Program-made: the position numbers and the translations under genes | Notes under the pieces: model-generated | Databases searched by the model: none | The model's input: only the letters and a program-made list of their open reading frames with translations | What the model was told of the DNA's origin: nothing | Origin: Humitalea rosea | Lineage (GTDB): Bacteria; Pseudomonadota; Alphaproteobacteria; Acetobacterales; Acetobacteraceae | DNA: 64,000 bases | Reading direction: 5' to 3' | Assembly: GCF_003253705.1 (NCBI RefSeq) | Contig: NZ_QKYU01000004.1 | Coordinates: 177,924-241,923 of the forward strand | In this document: in pieces, positions 7,859 through 17,111 of the stretch | How positions within the stretch are numbered: the first letter of the stretch is position 1 | How the letters are laid out: each line of letters starts with the position of its first letter

Positions 7859-9969
7859 AGACCTTTCTCCGCGTGCATCTCGGGCTCGGGCCGATGATTC
7901 TCTACCTCGTCGGGCTCTGGCTCGGCTGGGCCACGGCCGCGGCGGGGCTGGCGGCGGCGATGGCGCTGGCGCGCGCCCTCTGGCTCTGGCGCCGCGGCAC
8001 ATGGCGGCCGCTGGAGCTGGCCATGCTGGCGGGGCTGGCGAGCCTGCTGGCCGCGCATCTGCTGCCGCTGCCGCTGGTGGAACGCCATGCGATGGCGGTG
8101 CTGATGGGCTGGCTCGCGCTGGGAGCCGCGGCGAGCCTGGCGCTCGGCCGTCCCTGGACCGCGGATTTTTCCAGCGCCGATTACGCGGGGGCGACGCAGA
8201 CCCCGCTGTTCCTGTCGATGAACCGGGCGATTTCGGGGCTCTGGGCCGGGCTTTTCGCCTGGCTCGCGCTGACCGATGTGATGGCCGCGCCCGGCTGGCT
8301 GCATTGGGGACCGCTGGCGCTGGGCAGCCTGGCCTCGGTGGCCTTGCCGCCCTGGCTGGTGCGGCGGGGCCTTGCCGCCATGGTCCGCGCGCGGGACCCC
8401 GAACCCTGGCCCGCCCCGGCCCTGCTGCGGGCCGGCGCACCGCCGGTGCGCATCATCGGCGCCGGGATCGGCGGGCTGACCGCGGCCGCCCTGCTGGCCG
8501 ATGCCGGCGTCCAGGTGAGCGTGCATGAACAGCACGACCTGCTCGGCGGCTTCGCGCACACCTGGGTGCGGCGGGCGCGGGGGGGTGATCCGGCGACCGG
8601 CGAACCCCTGCGCTTCCGCTTCGATTCCGGGGTGCATGACATTTCGGGCTGGCAGGAAGGCGGCCCGGTGCGCGCGGTCTTCGAGCGTCTGGGCATCGCG
8701 GAGGACGTGCCGATGCGCCGGCTGGACCACCGCTTCTGGACGCCGGAGGGCAGTTTTGACCCGCCACGCGACCCGGCCGCGCATGTCGCCGCCCTGGCCG
8801 CGCTGCACCCCGAGGATGCGACCGGGCTGCGCGACTTCTTCGCCGAGCTGCGCATGATCTATGATGCGATGTTCAGCACCGGCGCCGGACGCTGCGGGAT
8901 TCCGGGGACGCCGGCTTCGCCCCAGGCGCTGCTCGGCTTCGCCCGGGCGCATCCGCTGGCGGTGGCCTGGATGCCGCGGCTTTGGGATGAGTTTGTCACG
9001 CGGCATCTGCGGGGCGAGGGCGCCAAACACCGCGTCTCGGCGCTGGCCGGCTACCTCACCGACCGGCCGGAGACGCTGACCGTCGCGCGGATGGTCCCGC
9101 TGTTCGGCTATGCCTTCCACGGCGGGGTCTATCCGCTGGGCGGCTCCGGGCGCCTGGCCGAGGCGCTGGCCAGCGCCATCCGCGCCCGTGGCGGGGAGGT
9201 GCACCGGGGCCATGAGGTCCGGCGCATCCTGGCCGAGGGCGGGCAGGCGAGCGGCATCCTCCTCCGCGATGCCTCGGGCCGGGACCAGGAGCTGGCGGCC
9301 GCCGCGGTGGTGCTGAACGGCGATCCCATCGCCGCCGCGCGGCATCTGCTGCCGGCGGGCGCCCTCTCCCCTGCCCTGGCCGCCGCGGCGCCGGCCTGTT
9401 CGGCCTTTGGTGTGCATCTGGGGCTGCGCGGGGCGCTGGACCTGCCGCCGGTGCTGCATGCGCAGACGCGGCTGGGGCCGGTCGGGATGGTGGTGCCCTC
9501 GGTGGTGGACCCCTCCGCCGCCCCGCCCGGGCATGCCACGCTGGAACTGCTGGTGCTGCTGTCGCAGCGGGAGGCGGCGGAGTGGATGCCGCCGGATCCG
9601 GGATTTCCGCCGGCGCTGGAGGCCTGGCGGCGCTCGGCCGACTACCGTGCGCGCAAGGCGGAGATGGGCGAGCGGCTGATCGCCCGCGCCGCCGAGGTGA
9701 TCCCCGACCTGCGCGAACGGATTGTGGCCCGCGCCGATGCCTCGCCGGTCACCTTCGCGCGCTATGCCTGGAGCACGGGGGGCGCGATCTATGGCATCGA
9801 CCATACCCTGCCCACGAAGCAGCCGCTGCCCGGGCTGGTGCTGGCGGGGGCGGCGACGCATGGCGCGGGGATCGAGGCCGTGGTGATTTCCGGCGCCCTG
9901 GCCGCCGAGGCGCTGGTGCCGGGGCTGCTGGGGCGGACACCGGCGCGCCGCGTGCTCGCGGACGCCTAA
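7855..9969 (+). CDS. Membrane-anchored FAD oxidoreductase, phytoene-desaturase/CrtISO-like
   Basis: 704 residues in two parts. Residues 1-170 hold four or five hydrophobic stretches (for example MILYLVGLWLGWATAAAG). From about residue 198 a Rossmann FAD motif VRIIGAGIGGLTAAALLADA begins, followed by LLGGFAHTW and a C-terminal PGLVLAGAATHGAGIEAVV, the pattern of carotenoid desaturases, carotenoid isomerases and retinol saturases. The fusion of a membrane domain in front of the FAD enzyme is unusual, and no other carotenoid gene is in the window. It probably acts on a hydrophobic polyene or lipid at the inner membrane; the substrate is unknown. Controlled by the divergent TetR gene. Confidence 0.75.
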   Translation: MKTFLRVHLGLGPMILYLVGLWLGWATAAAGLAAAMALARALWLWRRGTWRPLELAMLAGLASLLAAHLLPLPLVERHAMAVLMGWLALGAAASLALGRPWTADFSSADYAGATQTPLFLSMNRAISGLWAGLFAWLALTDVMAAPGWLHWGPLALGSLASVALPPWLVRRGLAAMVRARDPEPWPAPALLRAGAPPVRIIGAGIGGLTAAALLADAGVQVSVHEQHDLLGGFAHTWVRRARGGDPATGEPLRFRFDSGVHDISGWQEGGPVRAVFERLGIAEDVPMRRLDHRFWTPEGSFDPPRDPAAHVAALAALHPEDATGLRDFFAELRMIYDAMFSTGAGRCGIPGTPASPQALLGFARAHPLAVAWMPRLWDEFVTRHLRGEGAKHRVSALAGYLTDRPETLTVARMVPLFGYAFHGGVYPLGGSGRLAEALASAIRARGGEVHRGHEVRRILAEGGQASGILLRDASGRDQELAAAAVVLNGDPIAAARHLLPAGALSPALAAAAPACSAFGVHLGLRGALDLPPVLHAQTRLGPVGMVVPSVVDPSAAPPGHATLELLVLLSQREAAEWMPPDPGFPPALEAWRRSADYRARKAEMGERLIARAAEVIPDLRERIVARADASPVTFARYAWSTGGAIYGIDHTLPTKQPLPGLVLAGAATHGAGIEAVVISGALAAEALVPGLLGRTPARRVLADA

Positions 9970-9999
9970 CCTGGGTCCGGGGCCTCAACCAGCGGGGTT

Positions 10000-10018
10000 C
10001 CAGGGGCGGCGCCCCTGG
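10000..10018. terminator. GC-rich hairpin between convergent genes
   Basis: CCAGGGGC (10000-10007), loop GGC, then GCCCCTGG (10011-10018): a perfect 8-bp stem. It lies 31 nt after the FAD oxidoreductase stop and 43 nt before the end of the convergent M20 hydrolase, so it could end either transcript. There is no T tract, so intrinsic termination is not assured. The same GGGC-N3-GCCC core recurs in hairpins at 20511 and 20868. Confidence 0.45.
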
Positions 10019-10023
10019 CCTCA

Positions 10024-10062
10024 GAGCGGTTTCCGTCCGCTTGCGCTCACGTCAACCACTCT
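10024..10062. repeat. Imperfect inverted repeat next to the hairpin
   Basis: GAGCGGTTT at 10024 and CAACCACTC ending at 10062 pair at seven of nine positions, around a CCGTCCGCTTGCGCTCACGT centre. The element fills the space between the 10000-10018 hairpin and the stop of the M20 hydrolase and even enters its last codons. It looks like a copy of a dispersed intergenic palindrome, but only one copy is in this window. Confidence 0.3.
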
Positions 10063-11305
10063 AGATCGCCCGGTTCGCCCGCGCCACCACCGCCTCGAAC
10101 AGCACCTGGCAGCCGGCGGCCGCCTCCTCCGGCAGGATGCTTTCGGCCTCGTTGTGCGAGAGCCCATCCTTGCAGGGGGTGAAGATCATCGCCGTCGGCA
10201 CGTGGCGCGCGACATAGACCGCGTCATGTCCCGCGCCGCTGACCATCTCCCGCGCCGGCAGCCCCAGCCGGGCGGCCGCCTGGCGCACCAGGGCCACGCA
10301 GCCCGGGTCGAAGGGCTGGTGGGGGAAGCGGAACAGCTCGGTCAGGGTCAGACCGAGGCGCAGCTCATCGGCGATGCCCTGGGCGAGCCTGGGGAAATCC
10401 GCCGCGAGCCGCTCGATCTCCTCCGTGTCGGGGTGGCGGAACTCGACGGAGAAGCGGACCTCGCCCGGGATCACGTTGCGGCTGTTCGGCACCACCTGAA
10501 GGAAGCCGACGGTGCCACGGCCCTCCTCGCCCCGGGCGCGCATCATGCGGTCCACCAGCTCGATGACCCGTGCCGCCCCCAGCAGCGCGTCGCGACGGGT
10601 GGAGGGTGGGGTGGTGCCGGCATGGCTGTCCTGGCCAATGAGGACGGCATCCCACCAGACCTGGGCCTGGGCGCCGGTGACGATGCCGATCTGCTTGCCC
10701 TCGGCCTCCAGGATCGGGCCCTGTTCGATGTGCAGCTCGAAATAGGCATCCGCCGGGAAAGGGGCGGCGGGATGCGGGCCATGGTAGCCGATGGCATCCA
10801 GCGCCTGCCTGACCGAAACGCCATCGACATCGCGCAGGCCGAAAACCTTCTCCTGGCCATAGACCCCGGCCCAGACGCCGCTGCCCATCAGGGAATGGCC
10901 GAAACGGCTGCCTTCTTCATCGGTCCAGTTCACCAATTCGATCGGCGCCTCGGTCTCGATGCCGAGGTCATGCAGCGACCGCATCACCTCTAGCCCCGCG
11001 ATCACGCCGAGCGCGCCATCGAATTTTCCCCCGGAGGGCTGGCTGTCGAGATGGCTGCCGAGCAGCACCGGCAGCCGCGCGGGGTCGCGGCCAGCGCGGC
11101 GGGCGAACATATTGCCGATGGAATCGACGCGCAGGGTCAGCCCCAGCTCCGCGCACCAGCCGGCGAAGCGGTCCCGCCCCTGGCGGTCCACCTCGGTCAG
11201 GGTCAGGCGCTTGACGCCGCCCTTGGGCGTCGCGCCGATCTCGGCCATGGCCATCAGGCTGTCCCACAGCCGCTGCGCATCGATCTTCCGGTTGGTGCCG
11301 CTCAT
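10061..11305 (-). CDS. M20 Zn-dependent hydrolase, hydantoinase/carbamoylase (HyuC/AllC) family
   Basis: 414 residues. Marks of the amidase/hydantoinase-carbamoylase branch of peptidase M20: LGSHLDSQPSGGKFDGALGV (metal His/Asp), NWTDEEGSRFGHSLMGSGVW (Glu-Glu), FELHIEQGPILEAEG (metal His and the family EQGP motif) and SGAGHDAVYVARHVP. Relatives hydrolyse N-carbamoyl amino acids, ureidoglycine/allantoate or 3-ureidopropionate. Which one is not readable from motifs. Start ATG is preceded by AAAGG. Divergent from the class II aldolase gene. A second member of this family is at 33875-35116. Confidence 0.87.
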   Translation of the reverse strand: MSGTNRKIDAQRLWDSLMAMAEIGATPKGGVKRLTLTEVDRQGRDRFAGWCAELGLTLRVDSIGNMFARRAGRDPARLPVLLGSHLDSQPSGGKFDGALGVIAGLEVMRSLHDLGIETEAPIELVNWTDEEGSRFGHSLMGSGVWAGVYGQEKVFGLRDVDGVSVRQALDAIGYHGPHPAAPFPADAYFELHIEQGPILEAEGKQIGIVTGAQAQVWWDAVLIGQDSHAGTTPPSTRRDALLGAARVIELVDRMMRARGEEGRGTVGFLQVVPNSRNVIPGEVRFSVEFRHPDTEEIERLAADFPRLAQGIADELRLGLTLTELFRFPHQPFDPGCVALVRQAAARLGLPAREMVSGAGHDAVYVARHVPTAMIFTPCKDGLSHNEAESILPEEAAAGCQVLFEAVVARANRAI

Positions 11306-11469
11306 CCGTCTGACCTTTCAAGACATGGCTGTTGTCTGCCCGCCGGGGGCGCCAAGGGCAACGGCCCAGCGCGGGATTCCGGCGGGCCGGGGTGCCATGG
11401 GCCGCCTTGCCTTGCCTCACCGCGCCCCGGCTGCTTCTGTGGCAGGCTCATTCACCCGGACACCTCGCC

Positions 11470-12249
11470 ATGGCCCATGCCCTTGCCGCCCCCAAGCTGA
11501 ACAACATCGGCGATCTGGACAGCCCCGAGATCCGCGCCGCCCGCGTGGATCTCGCCGCCTGCTTCCGGATGGCGGCCAGGCTCGGCATGCATGAGGGCAT
11601 CTGCAACCACTTCTCCGCCGTGGTGCCGGGGCGGGACGATCTGTTCCTGGTGAACCCCTATGGCTGGGCGTTCTCGGAGGTCACCGCCTCGCGCCTGCTG
11701 ATCTGCGACTATGCCGGCAATGTCGTCGCCGGGGAGGGGGTGCCGGAGGTGACCGCCTTCTTCATCCATGCGCGGGTGCATCTGAAGGCGCCGCGCGCCA
11801 AGGCCGCCTTCCACACCCACATGCCCTTCGCGACCTCGCTGGCGATGCTGGAAGGCCCGCCGCTGGTCTGGGCCGGGCAGTCCTCGCTGAAGTTCTGGGG
11901 GCGGACCTTGGTGGATGAGGATTACAACGGCCTGGCCTTCGACGAGGCCGAGGGCGACCGCATCGCCGCCAGCCTCGGCGACGCCGATGTGGTGTTCATG
12001 AAGAACCATGGCGTGCTGGTGGTCGGCGAGCGGATCTGCGACGCCTGGGACGACCTGTACTACCTGGAACGCGCGGCCGAGGCGCAGGTGCTGGCCATGT
12101 CCACCGGGCGCGTGTTGAAGCCGGTGCCCGAGGCGCTGGCGCGGAAAACCTATGAGCAGATGCGCGCCACGGACGGCGAGGCGGCGCGGCTGCATCTGGA
12201 AAGCATCAAGCGGATTTTGGCGAAAGAGGCGCCGGAATTCGCGGATTAG
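11470..12249 (+). CDS. Class II aldolase/adducin family protein
   Basis: 259 residues. The metal-binding HxH is in FHTHMPFATSLA, the third His in FMKNHGVLVVGERI, and GMHEGICNHFSAVVPG is the phosphate/substrate loop of the fuculose-aldolase-like fold. Relatives cleave sugar phosphates or decarboxylate/dehydrate related hydroxy acids; the eukaryotic-adducin-like subgroup is catalytically uncertain. I start it at the ATG at 11470 because the upstream in-frame extension has no family similarity; the ribosome-binding site is weak. Its TAG overlaps the convergent stop of the next gene by 3 nt. Confidence 0.85.
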   Translation: MAHALAAPKLNNIGDLDSPEIRAARVDLAACFRMAARLGMHEGICNHFSAVVPGRDDLFLVNPYGWAFSEVTASRLLICDYAGNVVAGEGVPEVTAFFIHARVHLKAPRAKAAFHTHMPFATSLAMLEGPPLVWAGQSSLKFWGRTLVDEDYNGLAFDEAEGDRIAASLGDADVVFMKNHGVLVVGERICDAWDDLYYLERAAEAQVLAMSTGRVLKPVPEALARKTYEQMRATDGEAARLHLESIKRILAKEAPEFAD

Positions 12250-12425
12250 CTCTTCTTGCGGCGCGTTTTCGTGCCGGTCTTCCAGAAGTCGTTGATCGCC
12301 TTCCGGGTCATCGCCGCCTGCTGACGGCGGGCGGCGGCGGTCCATAGCCCGAGCCCGGCGCCGGCGGCGCGGTTGGCGGCGCTGAGCCATAGGCTCATGA
12401 ACGGGTTCTTCGTCACGCGGCGCAT
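12246..12425 (-). CDS. Small basic conserved hypothetical protein
   Basis: 59 residues, MRRVTKNPFMSLWLSAANRA then an Ala-rich helix and a Lys/Arg-rich end (GTKTRRKKS). A clear GAAGGAG precedes the ATG at 12425 by 8 nt, which supports it as a real gene despite its size. The amphipathic central part (SLWLSAANRAAGAGLGLW) may associate with membrane or with polyhydroxyalkanoate granules, as some small NPFM-type proteins do, but this is only a guess. No named domain recognised. Stop codon overlaps that of the convergent aldolase. Confidence 0.65.
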   Translation of the reverse strand: MRRVTKNPFMSLWLSAANRAAGAGLGLWTAAARRQQAAMTRKAINDFWKTGTKTRRKKS

Positions 12426-12517
12426 GGGTCGGTCTCCTTCGGGATCGAAACGCGGCAGCCCGCCCCGGCGTTGCCCCCTTCCCGCCCGCCCCGACCCCTG
12501 GCATATCTGGCGGGCTG

Positions 12518-15061
12518 ATGGGAACATTGCCGGAACTCTTTGCCGCCTGGTTCGCCGCCCGAGGCTGGTCGCCACGGGCGCACCAGCTTGCCCTGCTGGA
12601 GGCCGCGGGCGCCGGCCGCTCGGCGCTGCTGGTGGCCCCCACCGGTGGCGGCAAGACCTTGGCGGGCTTCCTGCCCTCCCTGGTGGACCTCGCCAAGAAC
12701 CCGCGCCCCGGGCTGCACACGCTCTACATCTCGCCGCTGAAGGCGCTGGCCGTCGATATCGCCCGCAACCTGACCGCGCCCGTGGCCGAGATGGGCCTGC
12801 CCATCCGCATCGAAGCCCGCACCGGCGACACCCCCGTCAACCGCCGCCAGCGCCAGCGGGCCGATCCGCCACATCTGCTGCTGACCACGCCCGAAAGCCT
12901 GACTTTGCTGCTCGCCTCGCCGGAGGCGGCGCAGATGTTCGCCGGGCTGCATGCGGTGGTGGTGGATGAGATCCACGCGCTGGCCGGCACCAAGCGCGGC
13001 GACCAGCTGACCCTCTGCCTGTCGCGCCTCGCCACCCTGGCCCCGGCGGCGCGGCGGGTGGGGCTGTCGGCGACCGTCGCCCACCCCGATCCGCTGCGGG
13101 CCTTCATCGCCCCGGACGGGCAGGCGGAGAGCGTGGCCCTGGTGCTGGGCGAGGATGGCGCGCCGCCGAAGCTGGAGATCATCCTCCCCGAAGGGCATCT
13201 GCCCTGGGGTGGCCACATGGGCCTCGCCAGCGCGCCTGAGATCTACCGCCGCATCGAGACCGCCGGCGTCACCATCGTCTTCGTCAATACCCGCGCCCAG
13301 GCCGAACTTATCTTCCAGGCGCTGTGGCGGCTGAACGAGGCGGTGCTGCCGATCGGCCTCCATCACGGCTCCCTCACCGTCGAGCAACGTCGAAAAGTGG
13401 AGGCGGCGATGGCCGTGGGGCGCCTGCGCGCCGTGGTCGCGACCGCGAGCCTGGACCTCGGCATCGACTGGGGGGCGGTGGACCAGGTGATCCAGGTCGG
13501 CGCCCCCAAGGGCGTCGCCCGGCTGCTGCAACGGGTGGGGCGCGCCAATCACCGTATGGATGAGGCCTCCAACGCCGTGCTGGTCCCGGCCAACCGCTTC
13601 GAGGTCATCGAATGCACCGCCGCCATCGAGGCCATCGCCGCGCATGAGCTGGATGGCGACCCGCCCCGCCCCGGCGGCATCGACGTGCTGGCGCAGCACA
13701 TCTTGGCCATGGCCTGCTCCGCCCCGTTCCTGCCGGACGAGCTGTATGCCGAGGTCTTGCGCGCCTCCCCCTATGCCGCGCTGACCCGAAAGGATTTCGA
13801 CGACTGCCTGCGCTTCGTGGAAGATGGTGGCTACGCCCTGCAAGCCTATGAAAGGTTTCGGAAACTCTTCCGCGACGCCGAGGGCCGCATCCATGTCCGC
13901 GACACCCGCGTCGCCCGCCAGCTACGCATGAACCTCGGCACCATCGTGGAGACGCCGCTGGTGAAGGTGAAGCTGCGCGGCGGCCCCATCCTCGGCGAGG
14001 TCGAGGAATGGTTCATCTCCACCCTCACCATCGGCGACTGCTTCATCTTCGCGGGGCAACTCCTGCAATACGAGCGGCTGGACCCCACCGCCGCCATCGT
14101 CTCCCGTGGCGGCGAGGGCTCTCCGCGCGTGCCCGCCTATGCCGGCAGCCGGATGCCGCTGACCACCTGGCTGGCGGCGCGGGTGCGCGCCATCCTCAGC
14201 GATCCGCGCCGCTGGGGCGGGTTGCCGGAGCCGGTGCGGGACTGGCTGGCGATGCAGCGCCTGCGCAGCGAACTGCCCCCGCGCGACGGGCTGCTGGTGG
14301 AGACCTTCCCCCGTGGCGGGCGCTGGTTCCTGGTCGCCTATACCTTCGAGGGCAAGCTCGCCCACCAGACCTTGGGGATGCTTCTGACGCGGCGGATGGA
14401 GCATGCGGGGCTCGGCCCGCTCGGGTTTCTGGGGACCGATTACGTGCTGGCGATCTGGAGCGCCTTCGAGCCCACCGATATCGCGCATCTGTTCCAGGAG
14501 GACATTCTGGGCGAGGAGCTTGAGGAGTGGATCGCCGACAGCTCGATGCTCCGCCGCACCTTCCGGAACATCGCGACCATCGCGGGACTGCTGGAAAAGC
14601 ATCACCCCGGCGCCGAGAAATCCGGCAAGGCCATGACCATGAACGCCGATCTGATCTATGACGTGCTGCGCCGGCACGAGCCCGACCACATCCTGCTGCG
14701 CGCGACCCGCGCCGAGGCCGCGGGCGGGCTCACCGACATCGCCCGCATCGCTGCCCTCCTGGCCCGTGCCCGGCAGGGCGGCATCCGCCACCGTGTCCTG
14801 GAACAGGTCTCGCCCTTGGCCGTGCCCGCGCTGATCGAGGAAGGCCGGGAATGGATCGCCGGCGGGGCCGAGGATTCGCTGCTGGCCGAGGCCGAGGCGC
14901 TGGTCGCCGAGGCCACCGACGGCACCGACCACTTCTACGGGCTGCTGGCCGAGGTGACCGATGCCGTGCCCTCCCGCGGCGAACGCCATGTGCCGCGCCG
15001 GGGCGGAGGCCCGCGGAAAAGCCGCTTCATCCGCCATGCCGGCAAGGCGGTGACCGGGTGA
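12518..15061 (+). CDS. Ligase-associated DEXH-box DNA helicase (Lhr-type)
   Basis: 847 residues. Walker A LVAPTGGGKTLAGFLPSL (about residues 45-62), Walker B/DEXH VVVDEIHALAG, motif III LSATVAHPDPL, then helicase C motifs VFVNTRAQAELIFQALW, HHGSLTVEQR and LLQRVGRANHRMD. The long C-terminal half is the Lhr-specific winged-helix/beta-barrel region. This subfamily is normally found beside an ATP-dependent DNA ligase, an MBL-fold exonuclease and PdeM, and is thought to act in DNA repair. Here only PdeM is adjacent. First gene of a five-gene chain; its TGA overlaps the GTG of pdeM. Confidence 0.92.
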   Translation: MGTLPELFAAWFAARGWSPRAHQLALLEAAGAGRSALLVAPTGGGKTLAGFLPSLVDLAKNPRPGLHTLYISPLKALAVDIARNLTAPVAEMGLPIRIEARTGDTPVNRRQRQRADPPHLLLTTPESLTLLLASPEAAQMFAGLHAVVVDEIHALAGTKRGDQLTLCLSRLATLAPAARRVGLSATVAHPDPLRAFIAPDGQAESVALVLGEDGAPPKLEIILPEGHLPWGGHMGLASAPEIYRRIETAGVTIVFVNTRAQAELIFQALWRLNEAVLPIGLHHGSLTVEQRRKVEAAMAVGRLRAVVATASLDLGIDWGAVDQVIQVGAPKGVARLLQRVGRANHRMDEASNAVLVPANRFEVIECTAAIEAIAAHELDGDPPRPGGIDVLAQHILAMACSAPFLPDELYAEVLRASPYAALTRKDFDDCLRFVEDGGYALQAYERFRKLFRDAEGRIHVRDTRVARQLRMNLGTIVETPLVKVKLRGGPILGEVEEWFISTLTIGDCFIFAGQLLQYERLDPTAAIVSRGGEGSPRVPAYAGSRMPLTTWLAARVRAILSDPRRWGGLPEPVRDWLAMQRLRSELPPRDGLLVETFPRGGRWFLVAYTFEGKLAHQTLGMLLTRRMEHAGLGPLGFLGTDYVLAIWSAFEPTDIAHLFQEDILGEELEEWIADSSMLRRTFRNIATIAGLLEKHHPGAEKSGKAMTMNADLIYDVLRRHEPDHILLRATRAEAAGGLTDIARIAALLARARQGGIRHRVLEQVSPLAVPALIEEGREWIAGGAEDSLLAEAEALVAEATDGTDHFYGLLAEVTDAVPSRGERHVPRRGGGPRKSRFIRHAGKAVTG

Positions 15062-15735
15062 TCGCAGCACCTTTGCATCTGGCCGGCGAGCGGCTGGCGC
15101 TGGACCCGGCCGGGGTGCTGGCCTGGCCGGCGCAGCGCTTGCTCGCCGTGGCCGACCTGCATCTGGAGAAGGGCAGCGCCGCCGCCACCCGTGGCCGCTT
15201 CCTGCCGCCCTATGACACGCGCGAGACCTTGTCGCGCCTCGCGCCCCTGCTGCGCCGCTGGTCGCCGCAGGTGCTGGTCTTCCTGGGCGATTCCTTCCAC
15301 GACCGCGACGGCTCCTCCCGCCTCGCCGCCGCCGAGCGGGGGATGCTGGCGGCCATGCTTGCCGGCATCCGGGTCATCTGGGCCTTGGGCAATCACGATC
15401 CGGTGGCGCCGCACGACCTGCCGGGCGAGGCGGTCGAGGAGCTGAGCCTGGGTCCGCTGGTGTTCCGCCACATCGCCCGATTGGGAGCGAATGCCGAGAT
15501 CAGCGGCCATTTCCACCCCAAGGCGACCATGCCGACCCGGGCCGGGGGCGTGACCCGGCCGTGTTTCCTCGCGGATGGGCGGCGGGTGGTGCTGCCGGCC
15601 TTCGGCGCCTTCTGCGGGGGGTTGGACGTGCGCGACCCGGCGCTGGCGGCGCATTTCCCGCGCGGCGGGCGGGCGTTCCTGCTGGGGCGGGACCGGCTCT
15701 ATTCCTTCCCGACCCGGGCGCCCGCGCTGGCATGA
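15058..15735 (+). CDS. pdeM: Ligase-associated DNA-repair endonuclease PdeM
   Basis: 225 residues, calcineurin-like metallophosphoesterase. Metal motifs in order: VADLHLEKGSA (DxH), VFLGDSFHDRD, WALGNHDPVAPHD and ISGHFHPKAT. The downstream FGAFCGGLDV is typical of the PdeM subgroup, which accompanies ligase-associated helicases. The GTG start at 15058 overlaps the helicase stop (GTGA), and its own TGA overlaps the photolyase ATG. Expected to nick or trim DNA with divalent metals; the biochemical substrate is inferred from the family. Confidence 0.88.
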   Translation: MIAAPLHLAGERLALDPAGVLAWPAQRLLAVADLHLEKGSAAATRGRFLPPYDTRETLSRLAPLLRRWSPQVLVFLGDSFHDRDGSSRLAAAERGMLAAMLAGIRVIWALGNHDPVAPHDLPGEAVEELSLGPLVFRHIARLGANAEISGHFHPKATMPTRAGGVTRPCFLADGRRVVLPAFGAFCGGLDVRDPALAAHFPRGGRAFLLGRDRLYSFPTRAPALA

Positions 15736-17111
15736 CCGCACCCGCCCTCCTGTGGTTCCGCAATGACCTGCGCCTCGCCGACAACCCGGCGCTGGCGGCG
15801 GTCGCGGACCGGCCGATCCTGCCCGTGTTCGTGCTGGATGACGCCGCCGCCGGCCCCTGGGCGCATGGCGGCGCGCAGCGCTGGTGGCTGCATCACAGCC
15901 TGGCCCGGCTGGGGGCGGATCTGGCTGCGCTTGGCGCGCCGCTGGTCTGCCTGCGCGGCGATGCGGCCACCATCATCCCTGCCCTGGCCGAGGCCATCGG
16001 CGCCGCCGAGACCCATGTCGCCCGCCGCTACGAGCCCTGGGGCCGGCGGCAGGATGAGGTCGTGGCCATGGCGCTGGCGGCGCTGGGCCGGCGCCTGGTG
16101 CGCCATCGCGGCAGCCTGCTGCATGAGCCGGAGGCGGTGAAGACCGGCACGGGCGGATACTACCAAGTCTATACCCCCTTCGCCCGCGCGGTGCTGGCGG
16201 CCGGCGACCCCGGGCCGGCGCTGCCGCCCCCGACCCGGCTGCAAGCCGCGCCCGGCGCGCCAGCCTCCGACGATCTGGCGCTGCTGCCCCGCCGCGACTG
16301 GGCCGACGGGTTCGCCGGGCCTTGGCAGCCGGGCGAGGCCGGCGCGGCACGGCGGTTGGAGCACTTCATCGCCGGCGGGCTCGCGTTCTATGCCGCGCAG
16401 CGCGACCTGCCGGGGGTCAGCGGTGGCACCTCCGGCCTTTCGCCGCATCTGCGCTTCGGGGAGGTCTCGCCGCGCCAGGTCTGGCAGGCCGTCGCGGCCA
16501 ACGGGGTGCAGGCCACGGTGTTCCTCAAGGAAATCCTCTGGCGCGAGTTCTCCTACCATCTGCTGTTCCACCGCCCGGAGATGCCGGAGCACCCCTTGCG
16601 GCCTGCCTTCGCCGCTTTCCCCTGGGCGCCGGATGCGCGGCTGCTGCGCGCCTGGCAGCAGGGGCGCACCGGCTATCCGATCGTGGATGCGGGGATGCGG
16701 CAGCTCTGGCAGACCGGCTGGATGCACAACCGGGTGCGGATGATCGCGGCCTCGCTGCTGGTGAAGCATCTGTTGCAGCCCTGGCAGGCCGGGGCGGCCT
16801 GGTTCTGGGATTGCCTGGTGGATGGCGACCTCGCCTCCAACAGCGCCTCCTGGCAATGGGTCGCGGGCTGCGGGGCGGATGCGGCGCCCTATTTCCGGGT
16901 GTTCAACCCGATCCTCCAGGGCCGGACATTCGACGCAGCGGGCGATTACGTGCGGCGCTGGGTGCCGGAACTGGCCGGGCTGCCGGACGCCCTGATCCAT
17001 GCGCCCTGGGAGGCGCCGGCCGCGCTGCGGCGCGGCTACCCGGCCCCGGTCATCGGCCATGCCGAGGGCCGCGCCCGCGCCCTGGCGGCCTATGCCGAGG
17101 TGACGGCGTGA
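15732..17111 (+). CDS. phrB: Deoxyribodipyrimidine photolyase (class I, CPD type)
   Basis: 459 residues. N-terminal antenna Rossmann domain LLWFRNDLRLADNPALAA, FAD-binding C-terminal domain with WREFSYHLLFHRPEM, TGYPIVDAGMRQLWQTGWMH, NRVRMIAASLLVKHLL and DGDLASNSASWQWVAGCG. Uses blue light to split cyclobutane pyrimidine dimers. The W-x-N-N/D-S-A-S-W pattern fits photolyases rather than plant cryptochromes. Being locked between pdeM and a metallophosphatase by 4-nt overlaps on both sides, it is co-translated with the Lhr/PdeM repair pair. Confidence 0.93.
   Translation: MTAPALLWFRNDLRLADNPALAAVADRPILPVFVLDDAAAGPWAHGGAQRWWLHHSLARLGADLAALGAPLVCLRGDAATIIPALAEAIGAAETHVARRYEPWGRRQDEVVAMALAALGRRLVRHRGSLLHEPEAVKTGTGGYYQVYTPFARAVLAAGDPGPALPPPTRLQAAPGAPASDDLALLPRRDWADGFAGPWQPGEAGAARRLEHFIAGGLAFYAAQRDLPGVSGGTSGLSPHLRFGEVSPRQVWQAVAANGVQATVFLKEILWREFSYHLLFHRPEMPEHPLRPAFAAFPWAPDARLLRAWQQGRTGYPIVDAGMRQLWQTGWMHNRVRMIAASLLVKHLLQPWQAGAAWFWDCLVDGDLASNSASWQWVAGCGADAAPYFRVFNPILQGRTFDAAGDYVRRWVPELAGLPDALIHAPWEAPAALRRGYPAPVIGHAEGRARALAAYAEVTA

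Noticed and set aside
7783..9861. 692-codon minus-strand frame opposite the FAD oxidoreductase
   Set aside because: Low-complexity R/G/H/P-rich translation typical of high-GC antisense frames, no ribosome-binding site or domain.
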